Origin: DSVZ01 sp037439785 | GTDB lineage: Bacteria > Verrucomicrobiota > Verrucomicrobiia > Limisphaerales > J093 | Length of the DNA: 64,000 bases | Reading direction: 5' to 3' | NCBI GenBank assembly: GCA_037439785.1 | Contig: JBBIVJ010000005.1 | Location: 1 to 64,000 of the forward strand | In this document: positions 18,350 through 25,431 of the stretch, in pieces | How the letters are laid out: every line of letters begins with the position of its first letter | Numbering within the stretch: position 1 is the stretch's first letter | Notes under the pieces: model-generated | Database searches by the model: none | Seen by the model: only the letters and a program-made list of their open reading frames with translations | Told to the model about the DNA's origin: nothing | Made by a program: the position numbers and the translations under genes

Positions 18350-18753
18350 GTCCCCCGTGGATCCCTGCCCTGCTCGCCGCCACCGCCGCCCCCGACGGCG
18401 TGCCCCAGCCCTCTGTCCCGGGCACCAGCCGGGACGCCATGGTGATCGTGATCGCCTGTGCCGTGGTCGGTCTGCTGCTCCTGTTCGTGTTCGGCTGGCG
18501 CAAGCGCCACCGCCGCCACCGTCATCACCACCACCACCACCGCGCGCACACCGACCCTTCCACGCCCGCGAGCATCTCCACCACTCCGGCCGGTGCCGCA
18601 GCGGGCGGGGTGGACGACCCCGCGGCCACCACCGCCCACCCCCACCGGCGCCGACGCCGGCGCCGCTCCCATCGCGGCCGCAATCCCACCCTGGCTGAGA
18701 CCGGCGGCCTGCCCCCGCCCCGGCCGGAAGGCCAACCGCCGCCCGGCCTGTGA
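18346..18753 (+). CDS. Small single-span membrane protein with His/Arg-rich tail
   Basis: 135 residues, unrecognised. A short N-terminal part, one membrane span (AMVIVIACAVVGLLLLFVFG, about 31-50), then a strongly basic tail with a run of six His (HRHHHHHHRAH), Pro/Thr/Ala-rich sequence and a second Arg cluster (HRRRRRRRSHRGR). It overlaps the regulator stop and the hpnD start by 4 bp each, supporting real translation. The His run could bind metal and the Arg clusters nucleic acid or phospholipid; both are guesses. Composition is low-complexity, so the gene may be variable among relatives. Confidence 0.6.
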   Translation: MSPPWIPALLAATAAPDGVPQPSVPGTSRDAMVIVIACAVVGLLLLFVFGWRKRHRRHRHHHHHHRAHTDPSTPASISTTPAGAAAGGVDDPAATTAHPHRRRRRRRSHRGRNPTLAETGGLPPPRPEGQPPPGL

Positions 18754-19628
18754 CGGTCCCGATCTCCCAGGCCATCACCCGCCGCAGCGCCTCAAACCTC
18801 GCGCTGGCCTTCGTCCTGTTGCCCGCCCCCCGCCGGGCCGCCATGGCCGCCCTCTACGCCTTCTGCCGCGAGGTGGACGACGTGGCCGACGATGAAACCG
18901 TACCCCTGGACGAACGGCGGCGCGCCCTGGACGCCTGGCGCGAGGACCTGCACCGTGCGGGCGCCGGCGCCATTCCCGAACACGCCGTCCTGCGCGAGCT
19001 CCAGCCCCACCTCGCCACCTACCACCTGCCGCTGACCGGGTTCGAGGACATCCTGGCCGGCTGCGAAATGGACCTCGACCACCGCCGCTACCCCGACTGG
19101 CCGGCGCTCGAGCTGTACTGCCACCGCGTGGCCGGTGCGGTGGGGCTGCTGAGCATCCGCATCTTCGGCTGTCAGCACCCCGCCTGCGCCACCTACGCCG
19201 AGGCCCTCGGCCAGGCCTTCCAACTCACCAACATCCTCCGCGACGTGCGCGAGGACGCCGCCCGTGGCCGCATTTACCTCCCCCAATGCGAACTGGCGCG
19301 GCACGGCGTGACCGAGGCCGAGATGCTCGAGGACCGCTACAGCGAACGTTTCCGCGCCCTGGCCGCCGCCGTGGCCGACCGCGCCCGCCAGCGCTACCGC
19401 GAGGCGGCCGCCGCCCGCCCGGCCGAAGACCTCCGCGCCCTGATCGCCGCCGAACTCATGGGGGCGGTGTACTGGAACCTGCTGCGCCGTCTGGCCGCGC
19501 GGGGCTTCAATGTGTTCACGGGCCCCCGCGCGCGGTTGAGCCGGCCGGCCAAGCTCTACCTCACCGCCCGCACCTGGTGGCGCATCCGCGTGCGGCACTC
19601 GACCCGCCCCAACTATGGCGACGGCTGA
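18750..19628 (+). CDS. hpnD: Presqualene diphosphate synthase-like (HpnD)
   Basis: 292 residues of the squalene/phytoene synthase family. Both Asp-rich motifs are present: DDVAD at 43-47 and DVRED at 165-169, the latter within FQLTNILRDVREDAARGRIY. HpnD condenses two farnesyl diphosphates to presqualene diphosphate in the HpnCDE squalene route for hopanoids. A phytoene synthase (CrtB) role is the main alternative, since a carotenoid-type membrane protein lies at 28.9 kb; the adjacent hpnK and nearby hpnG favour hopanoids. The GTG start overlaps the previous stop. Confidence 0.85.
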   Translation: MTVPISQAITRRSASNLALAFVLLPAPRRAAMAALYAFCREVDDVADDETVPLDERRRALDAWREDLHRAGAGAIPEHAVLRELQPHLATYHLPLTGFEDILAGCEMDLDHRRYPDWPALELYCHRVAGAVGLLSIRIFGCQHPACATYAEALGQAFQLTNILRDVREDAARGRIYLPQCELARHGVTEAEMLEDRYSERFRALAAAVADRARQRYREAAAARPAEDLRALIAAELMGAVYWNLLRRLAARGFNVFTGPRARLSRPAKLYLTARTWWRIRVRHSTRPNYGDG

Positions 19629-20451
19629 GCCCCCGCCCCGGCGGCTGATCGTCAACGCGGACGACTTCGGCCGCTCCCCGGCCATCAACGCGGCGGTGCT
19701 CCGCGCCCATCGCGACGGCATCCTCACCACCGCCAGCCTGATGGTGAACGAACCGGCCGTCGCCGAGGCGGTCGCCCTTGCCCGCGCCTGTCCCCGGCTG
19801 GGTGTGGGCCTGCATCTGACGCTGGTTTGTGGCCGGGCGGCCGTCCCCGCCACGGCCCCGCCTTCCCTGGCCGACGCGGCGGGCCAACTGCCCGCCCATC
19901 CCGTGCAGGCGGGCTGGCGGTTTTTCTTCCGGCGCGACCTGCGCGCGGCCCTCCGCCGGGAAATCGCCGCCCAGTTCGAGGCCTTTGCCCGGACCGGCCT
20001 GCCGCCGGACCATGTCAACGGCCACCTCCACCTCCACCTGCATCCGGCGGTGCTGCCGCTGGTCATCGAGTTGGGAGGCCGCCACGGCCTGCGCGCGGTG
20101 CGGCTGACGCGCGACCCGTTCTGGTTCAACGCCCGGCTGGCCGCCGGTGCCTGGGCCTGCCGGATCAGCCATGCGATCATCTTCGGCCTGCTGTGCCGGG
20201 CGGCGCGGCCGAGGCTGCAACGGGCCGGACTGCGACACACGGCGCGGGTTTTCGGCCTGCAACTCAACGGCCGCGTGACCGAGGATCATCTCCTGCGCCT
20301 GCTGCCGCGGCTGCCGCCGGGCGATTCCGAGCTTTACGCCCACCCCTCGCTGACGGACTTTCGCGCCGAATTCGAGGCGCTGGTCAGCCCCCGGGTGCGG
20401 GCCGCGCTGGCGGCGGAACAGATTCAACTCATCCGGTACGCGGACCTCTGA
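19615..20451 (+). CDS. hpnK: ChbG/HpnK-family deacetylase
   Basis: 278 residues of the YdjC/ChbG/HpnK carbohydrate deacetylase family. NADDFGRS (14-21) carries the metal-binding Asp; GLHLTL and HVNGHLHLHLHP supply metal-ligand and catalytic His residues. In hopanoid producers HpnK removes an acetyl group from GlcNAc-bacteriohopanetetrol. It overlaps the end of hpnD by 14 bp, so translation is probably coupled. Alternative: a generic diacetylchitobiose-type deacetylase. Confidence 0.82.
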   Translation: MATAEPPPRRLIVNADDFGRSPAINAAVLRAHRDGILTTASLMVNEPAVAEAVALARACPRLGVGLHLTLVCGRAAVPATAPPSLADAAGQLPAHPVQAGWRFFFRRDLRAALRREIAAQFEAFARTGLPPDHVNGHLHLHLHPAVLPLVIELGGRHGLRAVRLTRDPFWFNARLAAGAWACRISHAIIFGLLCRAARPRLQRAGLRHTARVFGLQLNGRVTEDHLLRLLPRLPPGDSELYAHPSLTDFRAEFEALVSPRVRAALAAEQIQLIRYADL

Positions 20452-20452
20452 A

Positions 20453-20890
20453 ATGCTCAAGATTGTCCTCATCCTGCTGGTGGGCCTGGTGCTCGAGGCC
20501 GTGGGGGTGGTGTTGCTCAGCCAGGGCCTGCACGAAATCGGCGACCTCAAACGCGTCAGCGTCGCGGAAATCGCCCGGCTGATCGGGCGCGGGGCGACCA
20601 ACCGGTACATCCTGCTGGGTGTGGCCTTCGAGGCGGCCTTCTTCGGCATCCTGCTCTACCTGCTGTCCCAAAAGGACGTGAGCCTGATCTGGCCGCTGAC
20701 CTCGCTGGGGTTTGTCATCACCGTGCTGGCCGCGCGCTTCATCCGGCACGAGGAGGTCAGTGCGCTGCGCTGGGCCGGAGTGGGCCTGATCGTGGTGGGC
20801 GCGGCGCTGGTGGCCTGGAGCGAGCAGACCCGGCCGCGGCCGGCTACGCCCGCGGAGGCCGCGGCGCCGGCGGCGGGTCCGCAGCCGTGA
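20453..20890 (+). CDS. Small four-span membrane protein, EamA/SMR-like
   Basis: 145 residues. Hydrophobic segments lie near 2-24, 52-70, 80-95 and 105-122, a layout like half of a drug/metabolite transporter (EmrE or EamA). Motif-like stretches are LEAVGVVLLSQGLHEIG and DVSLIWPLTSLGFVITVLAA. The start is 1 bp after the hpnK stop, so it is probably the last gene of the operon; in this context it may move a lipid precursor or glycan (inference). Its last 47 bp overlap, in the opposite direction, the end of hpnG. Confidence 0.7.
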   Translation: MLKIVLILLVGLVLEAVGVVLLSQGLHEIGDLKRVSVAEIARLIGRGATNRYILLGVAFEAAFFGILLYLLSQKDVSLIWPLTSLGFVITVLAARFIRHEEVSALRWAGVGLIVVGAALVAWSEQTRPRPATPAEAAAPAAGPQP

Positions 20891-21524
20891 CCGTGGCCAG
20901 CACCGCCGCCAGCCGCTGCGCGGCGGCGCGGGTGGTGCGCCGCAGCGCCAGCAACGCTCGCACCAGGGCGGGACGCCGCAGCACGGCACCAACCAGCCGT
21001 GTCAAGACCAGCCGCTGGTCGGGGCCGAGAAAGCGGTTGAAGTCCACCGGCAAATCCTCGCCGGCTGCATCCGAAATCACCCGCACGGTCACGCACGGCA
21101 CGCCCCGCCGCCGGCAGGCTTCCGCGATGGCAGCGGACTCCATCTCGACCGCGTCGGCGCCGGTGGCTTCACGAAGTTGCCGCTTTTCGGCCGCCGTCGC
21201 TGCGATGCGATCCGCGCAGTGAAACGTGGCCGGCCGGGCGCCGGCCGCCAGCAGCCGGTCCCGCCAGACAAATCCCGGCTCCGCGGCAAACACCACCTCG
21301 CCCCGCGCCAGCGCCGGGTTCAGCCCGCCGGCAAAGCCGCAGGTGAGCACCACGTCAGGCGGAGCACTCGCCAGGGCCAGGCGCGCACTCCGGCGCGCGT
21401 TGTGGCGGCCCATGCCGGTCACCAGCACCCGCACATGCGGCCGGTGCCCGGCCTGGGCCTCGAACGGTCGCGCCTCTTCGCGCAGGGCGAAGCAGACCAG
21501 GACGCGCGGGGGCAGGGCGTTCAT
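20844..21524 (-). CDS. hpnG: Nucleoside phosphorylase-family protein, HpnG-like
   Basis: 226 residues from the ATG at 21524. Phosphorylase/MTA-SAH nucleosidase fold: VTGMGRHNARRSA, TCGFAGGLNPAL, and the nucleoside-binding DAVEMESAAIAEAC followed by VRVISDAAGEDLP. In hopanoid producers HpnG removes adenine from adenosylhopane to form the ribosyl intermediate of extended hopanoids. Its start overlaps the methyltransferase stop by 4 bp and its end runs 47 bp into the convergent transporter gene. HpnG rather than a general nucleosidase is supported by hpnD and hpnK next door. Confidence 0.78.
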   Translation of the reverse strand: MNALPPRVLVCFALREEARPFEAQAGHRPHVRVLVTGMGRHNARRSARLALASAPPDVVLTCGFAGGLNPALARGEVVFAAEPGFVWRDRLLAAGARPATFHCADRIAATAAEKRQLREATGADAVEMESAAIAEACRRRGVPCVTVRVISDAAGEDLPVDFNRFLGPDQRLVLTRLVGAVLRRPALVRALLALRRTTRAAAQRLAAVLATVTAADPPPAPRPPRA

Positions 21525-22642
21525 GGCCGGGTTGGCTGGCGGGTTTGCACCAGCACTTGGAACCGCTCGCCCAGGTGCTGCGGATGCACCAGGGTCAGGA
21601 ACTGCCGCCGTTCTGCCGCGGTCCAGTCCGCCGCCGCGTGGTCGCGCACGGCTTCCATCAGGAAGGCGGCCTGCGAGCACCGCCCCTCGGTCTGCAGGCC
21701 CGCCCGCTCGCCGGCCGCGCGGAGGGCGGTGAAGTTGACGTCGGCCGTCAGGTCCTGTTCGCCGGGCGAGGCCAGGGGGTCGGGGGCCTGCCGGTGCCGG
21801 GCGAAGGCCCGCAGCGTGCCGGCGGGCCGTTCGGGGCGCAGGGCCTCGCCCGCCTCGTAGCCGTAATCCAGGGTCAGCAGCCGGCCCGAGCCCAGCGCGC
21901 GGGCCGCGGCCGTCCAGAGGGCGGTCGCCGCGGGACGCACTTCGACCGTGAACCCATCGGGCAGCACGGCCCGCAGGCCGGCGGTCAACACCGTCCCCAG
22001 TTCCCCCTCCAGGGCCGCCCGCACCACGGGGCACAGGGGAAAATGCGGCTCGCCCGGCCGCGGCCGCACCCAGACCCATTGCCCGCCCTGCCGGGTCACC
22101 CGCAGCTCCGTCCACGCCCCGGCGCCGGCGTCCCAGACCAGCCGGTGCACCGGGAGGGCGTCGAAAAACTCGTTGCCGAAGATGACGCCGTGTACCGAGC
22201 GGGGCGGCAACGCCTCCAGGTCCGGCACCCACCGCACGCGGTTGCCCTGCCGGGCCAGCCGGGCCGCCTGCCAGGCGCGGCGGGTGGGGGAGGCTTCGAC
22301 CAGGAGGTACTCGATCCGCGGGGCCAGGTCCGGCGCAAAGCGGTCCCACGCTTCAAGGAGGTCGGCCGCCAGGCAGCCATCGTGGGGGCCCAGTTCCACC
22401 ACCTGCAGGCGCGGGGCCGGCAGTTCCCGCAGCCAGCGCGCCAGCCGCACGGCCAGCAGGGCACCAAAGACCGGGCCGACGCTGACGCTGGTGAAAAAGT
22501 CCCCGCCACGGCCGAGGCGCTCCGGGCTTTGCTCGTAGTACCCCAGCTCCGGCGTGTACAGTGCCGCGGCCATGAAGGTGGCAAACGGCATCGAGCCGTC
22601 AGGCTCCAAAAGCATGTCCAGCCTGGCCTCGAGGGGGGACAC
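21521..22642 (-). CDS. MidA/NDUFAF7-family SAM-dependent methyltransferase
   Basis: About 373 residues from a GTG at 22642, chosen because family similarity begins around MPFATFMAAALYTPELGYY and the upstream frame runs into the Rrf2 gene. The SAM-binding core is VVELGPHDGCLAADLL, and FGNEFFDALPVHRL is characteristic (family motif GNEfxDAlPv). The mitochondrial relative NDUFAF7 methylates an Arg of complex I subunit NDUFS2; the bacterial role is less clear. An ATG nine codons downstream is an alternative start. It lies between an Rrf2 regulator and hpnG in a minus-strand operon. Confidence 0.85.
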   Translation of the reverse strand: MSPLEARLDMLLEPDGSMPFATFMAAALYTPELGYYEQSPERLGRGGDFFTSVSVGPVFGALLAVRLARWLRELPAPRLQVVELGPHDGCLAADLLEAWDRFAPDLAPRIEYLLVEASPTRRAWQAARLARQGNRVRWVPDLEALPPRSVHGVIFGNEFFDALPVHRLVWDAGAGAWTELRVTRQGGQWVWVRPRPGEPHFPLCPVVRAALEGELGTVLTAGLRAVLPDGFTVEVRPAATALWTAAARALGSGRLLTLDYGYEAGEALRPERPAGTLRAFARHRQAPDPLASPGEQDLTADVNFTALRAAGERAGLQTEGRCSQAAFLMEAVRDHAAADWTAAERRQFLTLVHPQHLGERFQVLVQTRQPTRP

Positions 22643-22671
22643 GGGGAGACGGGCCCGCCGCCGGCCCGGGT

Positions 22672-23094
22672 TCAGATGTAGTACATCCGGCCGCTGGTCT
22701 CCGCGCGGTCCAGCAGGTTCTGGAAGGTGATCCGGTCCGCGGCGGCATCGGCGGCCTGCTTGAGTTCGGTCCAGGCCTCGCGCAGCTCGGCCGGGCATTC
22801 GGGGTCGGCCAACGCAGGGGGTTCAAGGATGTCCCCCTGCACGGCCCGCAGCACGTCGCCGAAGGTGATTTCGCGGGGCGGGCGGGCCAGCAGGTAGCCA
22901 CCGTCCTTGCCGCGGAGGCTGCGGACGATCCGCTTGGCTTTCAGTTCCAGGAGAATTTGGACCAGGTAACTGGCGGGGGCGTGCTGGGTGGCGGCCAGTT
23001 CTTCGACCTTGCACGCGGCGGAGCCGGAGGCAAAGGCCCGGGCCAGGCGCAGCACCGCCCGCGCCGCATAATCGCTCTTCACCGACAGCTTCAC
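22672..23094 (-). CDS. Rrf2-family transcriptional regulator
   Basis: 140 residues. N-terminal winged helix beginning MKLSVKSDYAARAVLRLA, with the ASYLVQILLELKAKRIVRSL recognition region and the wing RGKDGGYLLARPP. Only two Cys are present (near residues 28 and 99), so the three-Cys Fe-S site of IscR/NsrR is absent; it may resemble CymR-type members sensing small molecules or partner proteins. The start is a GTG with AGGGTG nearby; the same TAGGGT is also a promoter-like hexamer 6 nt upstream. It heads the operon with the methyltransferase and hpnG and may regulate it. Confidence 0.9.
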   Translation of the reverse strand: MKLSVKSDYAARAVLRLARAFASGSAACKVEELAATQHAPASYLVQILLELKAKRIVRSLRGKDGGYLLARPPREITFGDVLRAVQGDILEPPALADPECPAELREAWTELKQAADAAADRITFQNLLDRAETSGRMYYI

Positions 23095-23950
23095 GTCGGC
23101 ACCCTAGCCGGCCCGCCCGCGCGCCGACAACCCCAACCCGGCGGGGCCGAAGCGACGGCGTGACGTCGCCGCCATGCGCAGACGTGCCGGCAGGCAGGCG
23201 GAGAACCGGCGCGGCGCGGGTGCCGGATCGAGGTTGTTTCCGACTCGAAAGCGGCAGAAGACTGCCGCACTCCAGGACGCTGCCGCGTGGCAGGGCGGAC
23301 CCGCCTCACCGGCCTGGGTGTCCCGGCGTCTGGGCGGTGAAGCTTCCCCGCCCAAAGCAGCAGCAGAGCGCCGCACGCCCGGACGCCGGCGCACGGAAGG
23401 GGCGTCCCGCCGGGGGCGCCGGCTTGGGAAGTGCCTGGCTGGACGGCACGCGCAGACAACCGCCGGGGCTCTGGCGTTTTGGGGGCGGTGCCGGCCCCCC
23501 TTCGGACTTCGGACTTCGGGTTTCGGCCTTCGGCCTTCGGATTTCGGATTTCGGATTTGTCCAGCCGGCCGATCCCACTCACAAGCGCCTTTCGCCGATT
23601 GGCAATCGGCGATACGGCAGGCTGGCAGCCTGCGCTACGCCGCCGGCCGGGTCGCCACCGGCGTGAGCCGGCGGAGGCCCGCCACGACACCACGGCGGCT
23701 GCGGCCAGGCGGTTCTGACCTCTGCGCAAGGCGGCCGTAAGGGGTAAGCAGTGGACAGGTTCAAAGGTGAAAAGCAGATGGGAAAGCCGGGGCTTCGGAG
23801 CGCCGGGCGGGGAACAATACGACAGCGCCCCGCCCCCCGCGGTTCCCCCCAAAGCGAAACCGGCACCTTCACCCGTCCCCTTGAGCTCCCGACCCCTGAC
23901 TTCTGACTCCTGACGCCTGACTTCCTGCTTCTGGCTTCAGCTTTTTCGCC
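23095..23950. repeat. Intergenic composite repeat cluster (copy 2)
   Basis: No gene seen in about 850 bases. In order: the GCGGCAG hairpin in minus orientation (23248-23276), a GGTGCCGGCCCC stretch, a run of eight YTTCGGR heptamers (23500-23558), the GTAGCGCAGG element in minus orientation (23593-23638), a CCGGCG-type double hairpin (23653-23710), and a second short-repeat run built on CTGACTY (23891-23940). The order mirrors 12.9-13.3 kb. Confidence 0.85.
23101..23130 (-). promoter_or_regulatory. Putative promoter of the Rrf2-midA-hpnG operon
   Basis: TTGTCG, 18-bp spacer, TAGGGT, then 6 nt to the GTG at 23094. TAGGGTG could instead serve as a ribosome site. Confidence 0.4.
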
Positions 23951-25351
23951 TCACGGCTCGCGCAGGCTGTCGAACCAGGCCCTGGCGTCCAGCAGGGCCG
24001 GTTCCACGCAACCGCCGTGGTCCGCGCCGGGCACCGGGTCCAGCCATTGGACCTGCGTCGCGCCGGCGGCCAGGAACGCCGCGTAAGCCACCTGGGTGTT
24101 GGCCGGGACCACGTCCTGGTCACCCGAGCAGTGGTACAGCCGCAACGGGGCCCGGGGCGTCCAGCTGAAGACGTCGTTGTCCCGCAGCGCCTGCCGCAAC
24201 GGATGGTCGGGGTCGGCCCGGAAGGCAGCCAGGATTTCCGGCCGGAGGATGCGGGTGGGGTCGGCCGGCATCAGGGCGTTGATCTCGCTGCCGGAATGCT
24301 GGCCGGTGAGCCGCGGCGGCAGGGTGGTGTCGTACGGCGGGGCCAGGAGGTCGGCCAGGCTGGGCGCCAGGCGGTAGATGTCCTGGTAGGCGGCCAGCAG
24401 CAGGGCCAGGTAGTACGGATTGGGCTTGGGCCGCGGGGAGAGGAAATCTTCCGTGGTGACGCCGGACAAGTCATAGGCGCCGGCCATGGGGGCGGCGGCG
24501 GTCACGGGGAACTCGTCGGCATGAAAGGTCTCCAGTTCGCGCAGCAGGGCCAGGGTGGCGTGGCCGCCGTGGGAGTAGCCCAGCAGGAAGAGCTGGCCGT
24601 TCAGGCCCAGCCCGCGCTGCGCGGCCAGGGTGCGGGCGACGCGCAACAGGTCCACGCCGGCGGTGCCCTCGGAGCGGGCGTGGTGGTAGGCCGGAATGCC
24701 GGGCGAATCGCCCAGGCCGAGGTAGTCGGGCAGGAGGGCGAGGTAACCGGTGGCGGCCAGGGCCAGGCCCACGAGCCGTTCGCCGGCGGCGTTCTGGCTG
24801 GGGGCGTCGGATTTCCTGGCCAGGGTGCCGTGCTGGTAGCTCACCAACGGCAGGCGCGCGGCCCCGGCCGCCGGCCAGGCCATCAGGCCCGAGGCCCGGG
24901 TACGCCCGCCCCAAGGGTCCACCGTTTCGTAGGTCACGGCCAGGGCGGAGACATCGTACTGGGCGGTCAGCGGGATGCCGGCCAGTTGGAACAGGAAATT
25001 GAGCTGGGCCTTCGGGTAAGTGCCCAGGGGCGAGGTGGCGAGGACCTGGCCGCGTTCGGCCGGGGTGACGGCCAGCAGCCGGTAAAACCGCACCGGGCCG
25101 CCGGGCCGGGGGTCCACCCAGCGGTTGGCGCGCAGCGGCCAGGGGGTGCCCGCGGGGGCCATCACCCACACGCCGTCCGGCCGGTCACTGGTCAGGACGG
25201 TGAAGGCCTGGTCCTCCGCGGCGGCGGGGGTCCATTCCAGTTGCCAGCCGGCGGGCGTGAGGGCGGGAGGCAGCAGCCGGGGCGGGTCGGCCGTGCCCGG
25301 CGGGGCGGCGGTCAGGACCAGGAGGGCGATCGGGACCAGGAACTTGCTCAT
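23951..25351 (-). CDS. Exported alpha/beta hydrolase (lipase/esterase-like)
   Basis: 466 residues. A signal peptide (MSKFLVPIALLVLTAAPPGTA) is followed by about 110 residues of beta-rich sequence, then an alpha/beta hydrolase domain. The nucleophile elbow is LLGYSHGGHAT, the likely acid is in CSGDQDVVP and the catalytic His in GADHGGC. The layout resembles secretory lipases and large esterases (SVLPDYLG-type strand: YLALLPDYLGLGDSPG). Substrate unknown. It is divergent from the CNNM gene cluster; the two starts share a palindrome (25384-25400) that may hold both -35 boxes. Confidence 0.82.
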   Translation of the reverse strand: MSKFLVPIALLVLTAAPPGTADPPRLLPPALTPAGWQLEWTPAAAEDQAFTVLTSDRPDGVWVMAPAGTPWPLRANRWVDPRPGGPVRFYRLLAVTPAERGQVLATSPLGTYPKAQLNFLFQLAGIPLTAQYDVSALAVTYETVDPWGGRTRASGLMAWPAAGAARLPLVSYQHGTLARKSDAPSQNAAGERLVGLALAATGYLALLPDYLGLGDSPGIPAYHHARSEGTAGVDLLRVARTLAAQRGLGLNGQLFLLGYSHGGHATLALLRELETFHADEFPVTAAAPMAGAYDLSGVTTEDFLSPRPKPNPYYLALLLAAYQDIYRLAPSLADLLAPPYDTTLPPRLTGQHSGSEINALMPADPTRILRPEILAAFRADPDHPLRQALRDNDVFSWTPRAPLRLYHCSGDQDVVPANTQVAYAAFLAAGATQVQWLDPVPGADHGGCVEPALLDARAWFDSLREP

Positions 25352-25383
25352 GGCCGGCAGGGTGGAGGGGGGCGGGGGGGGCT

Positions 25384-25400
25384 GGCAAAACGATTTTGCC
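25384..25400. promoter_or_regulatory. Palindrome between divergent hydrolase and CNNM genes
   Basis: Perfect inverted repeat GGCAAAA-CGA-TTTTGCC. Each arm contributes a TTGCC-type -35 for one direction (TTGCCT plus strand, TTGCCA minus strand). It could also be an operator for a dimeric regulator. Confidence 0.5.
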
Positions 25401-25425
25401 TTGGGCCGCCGCCCGCGGGCATCCT
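25396..25425 (+). promoter_or_regulatory. Putative promoter of the CNNM operon
   Basis: TTGCCT, 18-bp spacer, CATCCT, then 6 nt to the ATG at 25432. The -10 is weak, but the geometry matches several other genes in the window. Confidence 0.35.
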
Positions 25426-25431
25426 GCGGGC

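Noticed and set aside
18517..18546. CACCAC-type repeat as possible regulatory microsatellite
   Set aside because: It codes for the His run of the small membrane protein in an overlapped operon; treated as coding low complexity.
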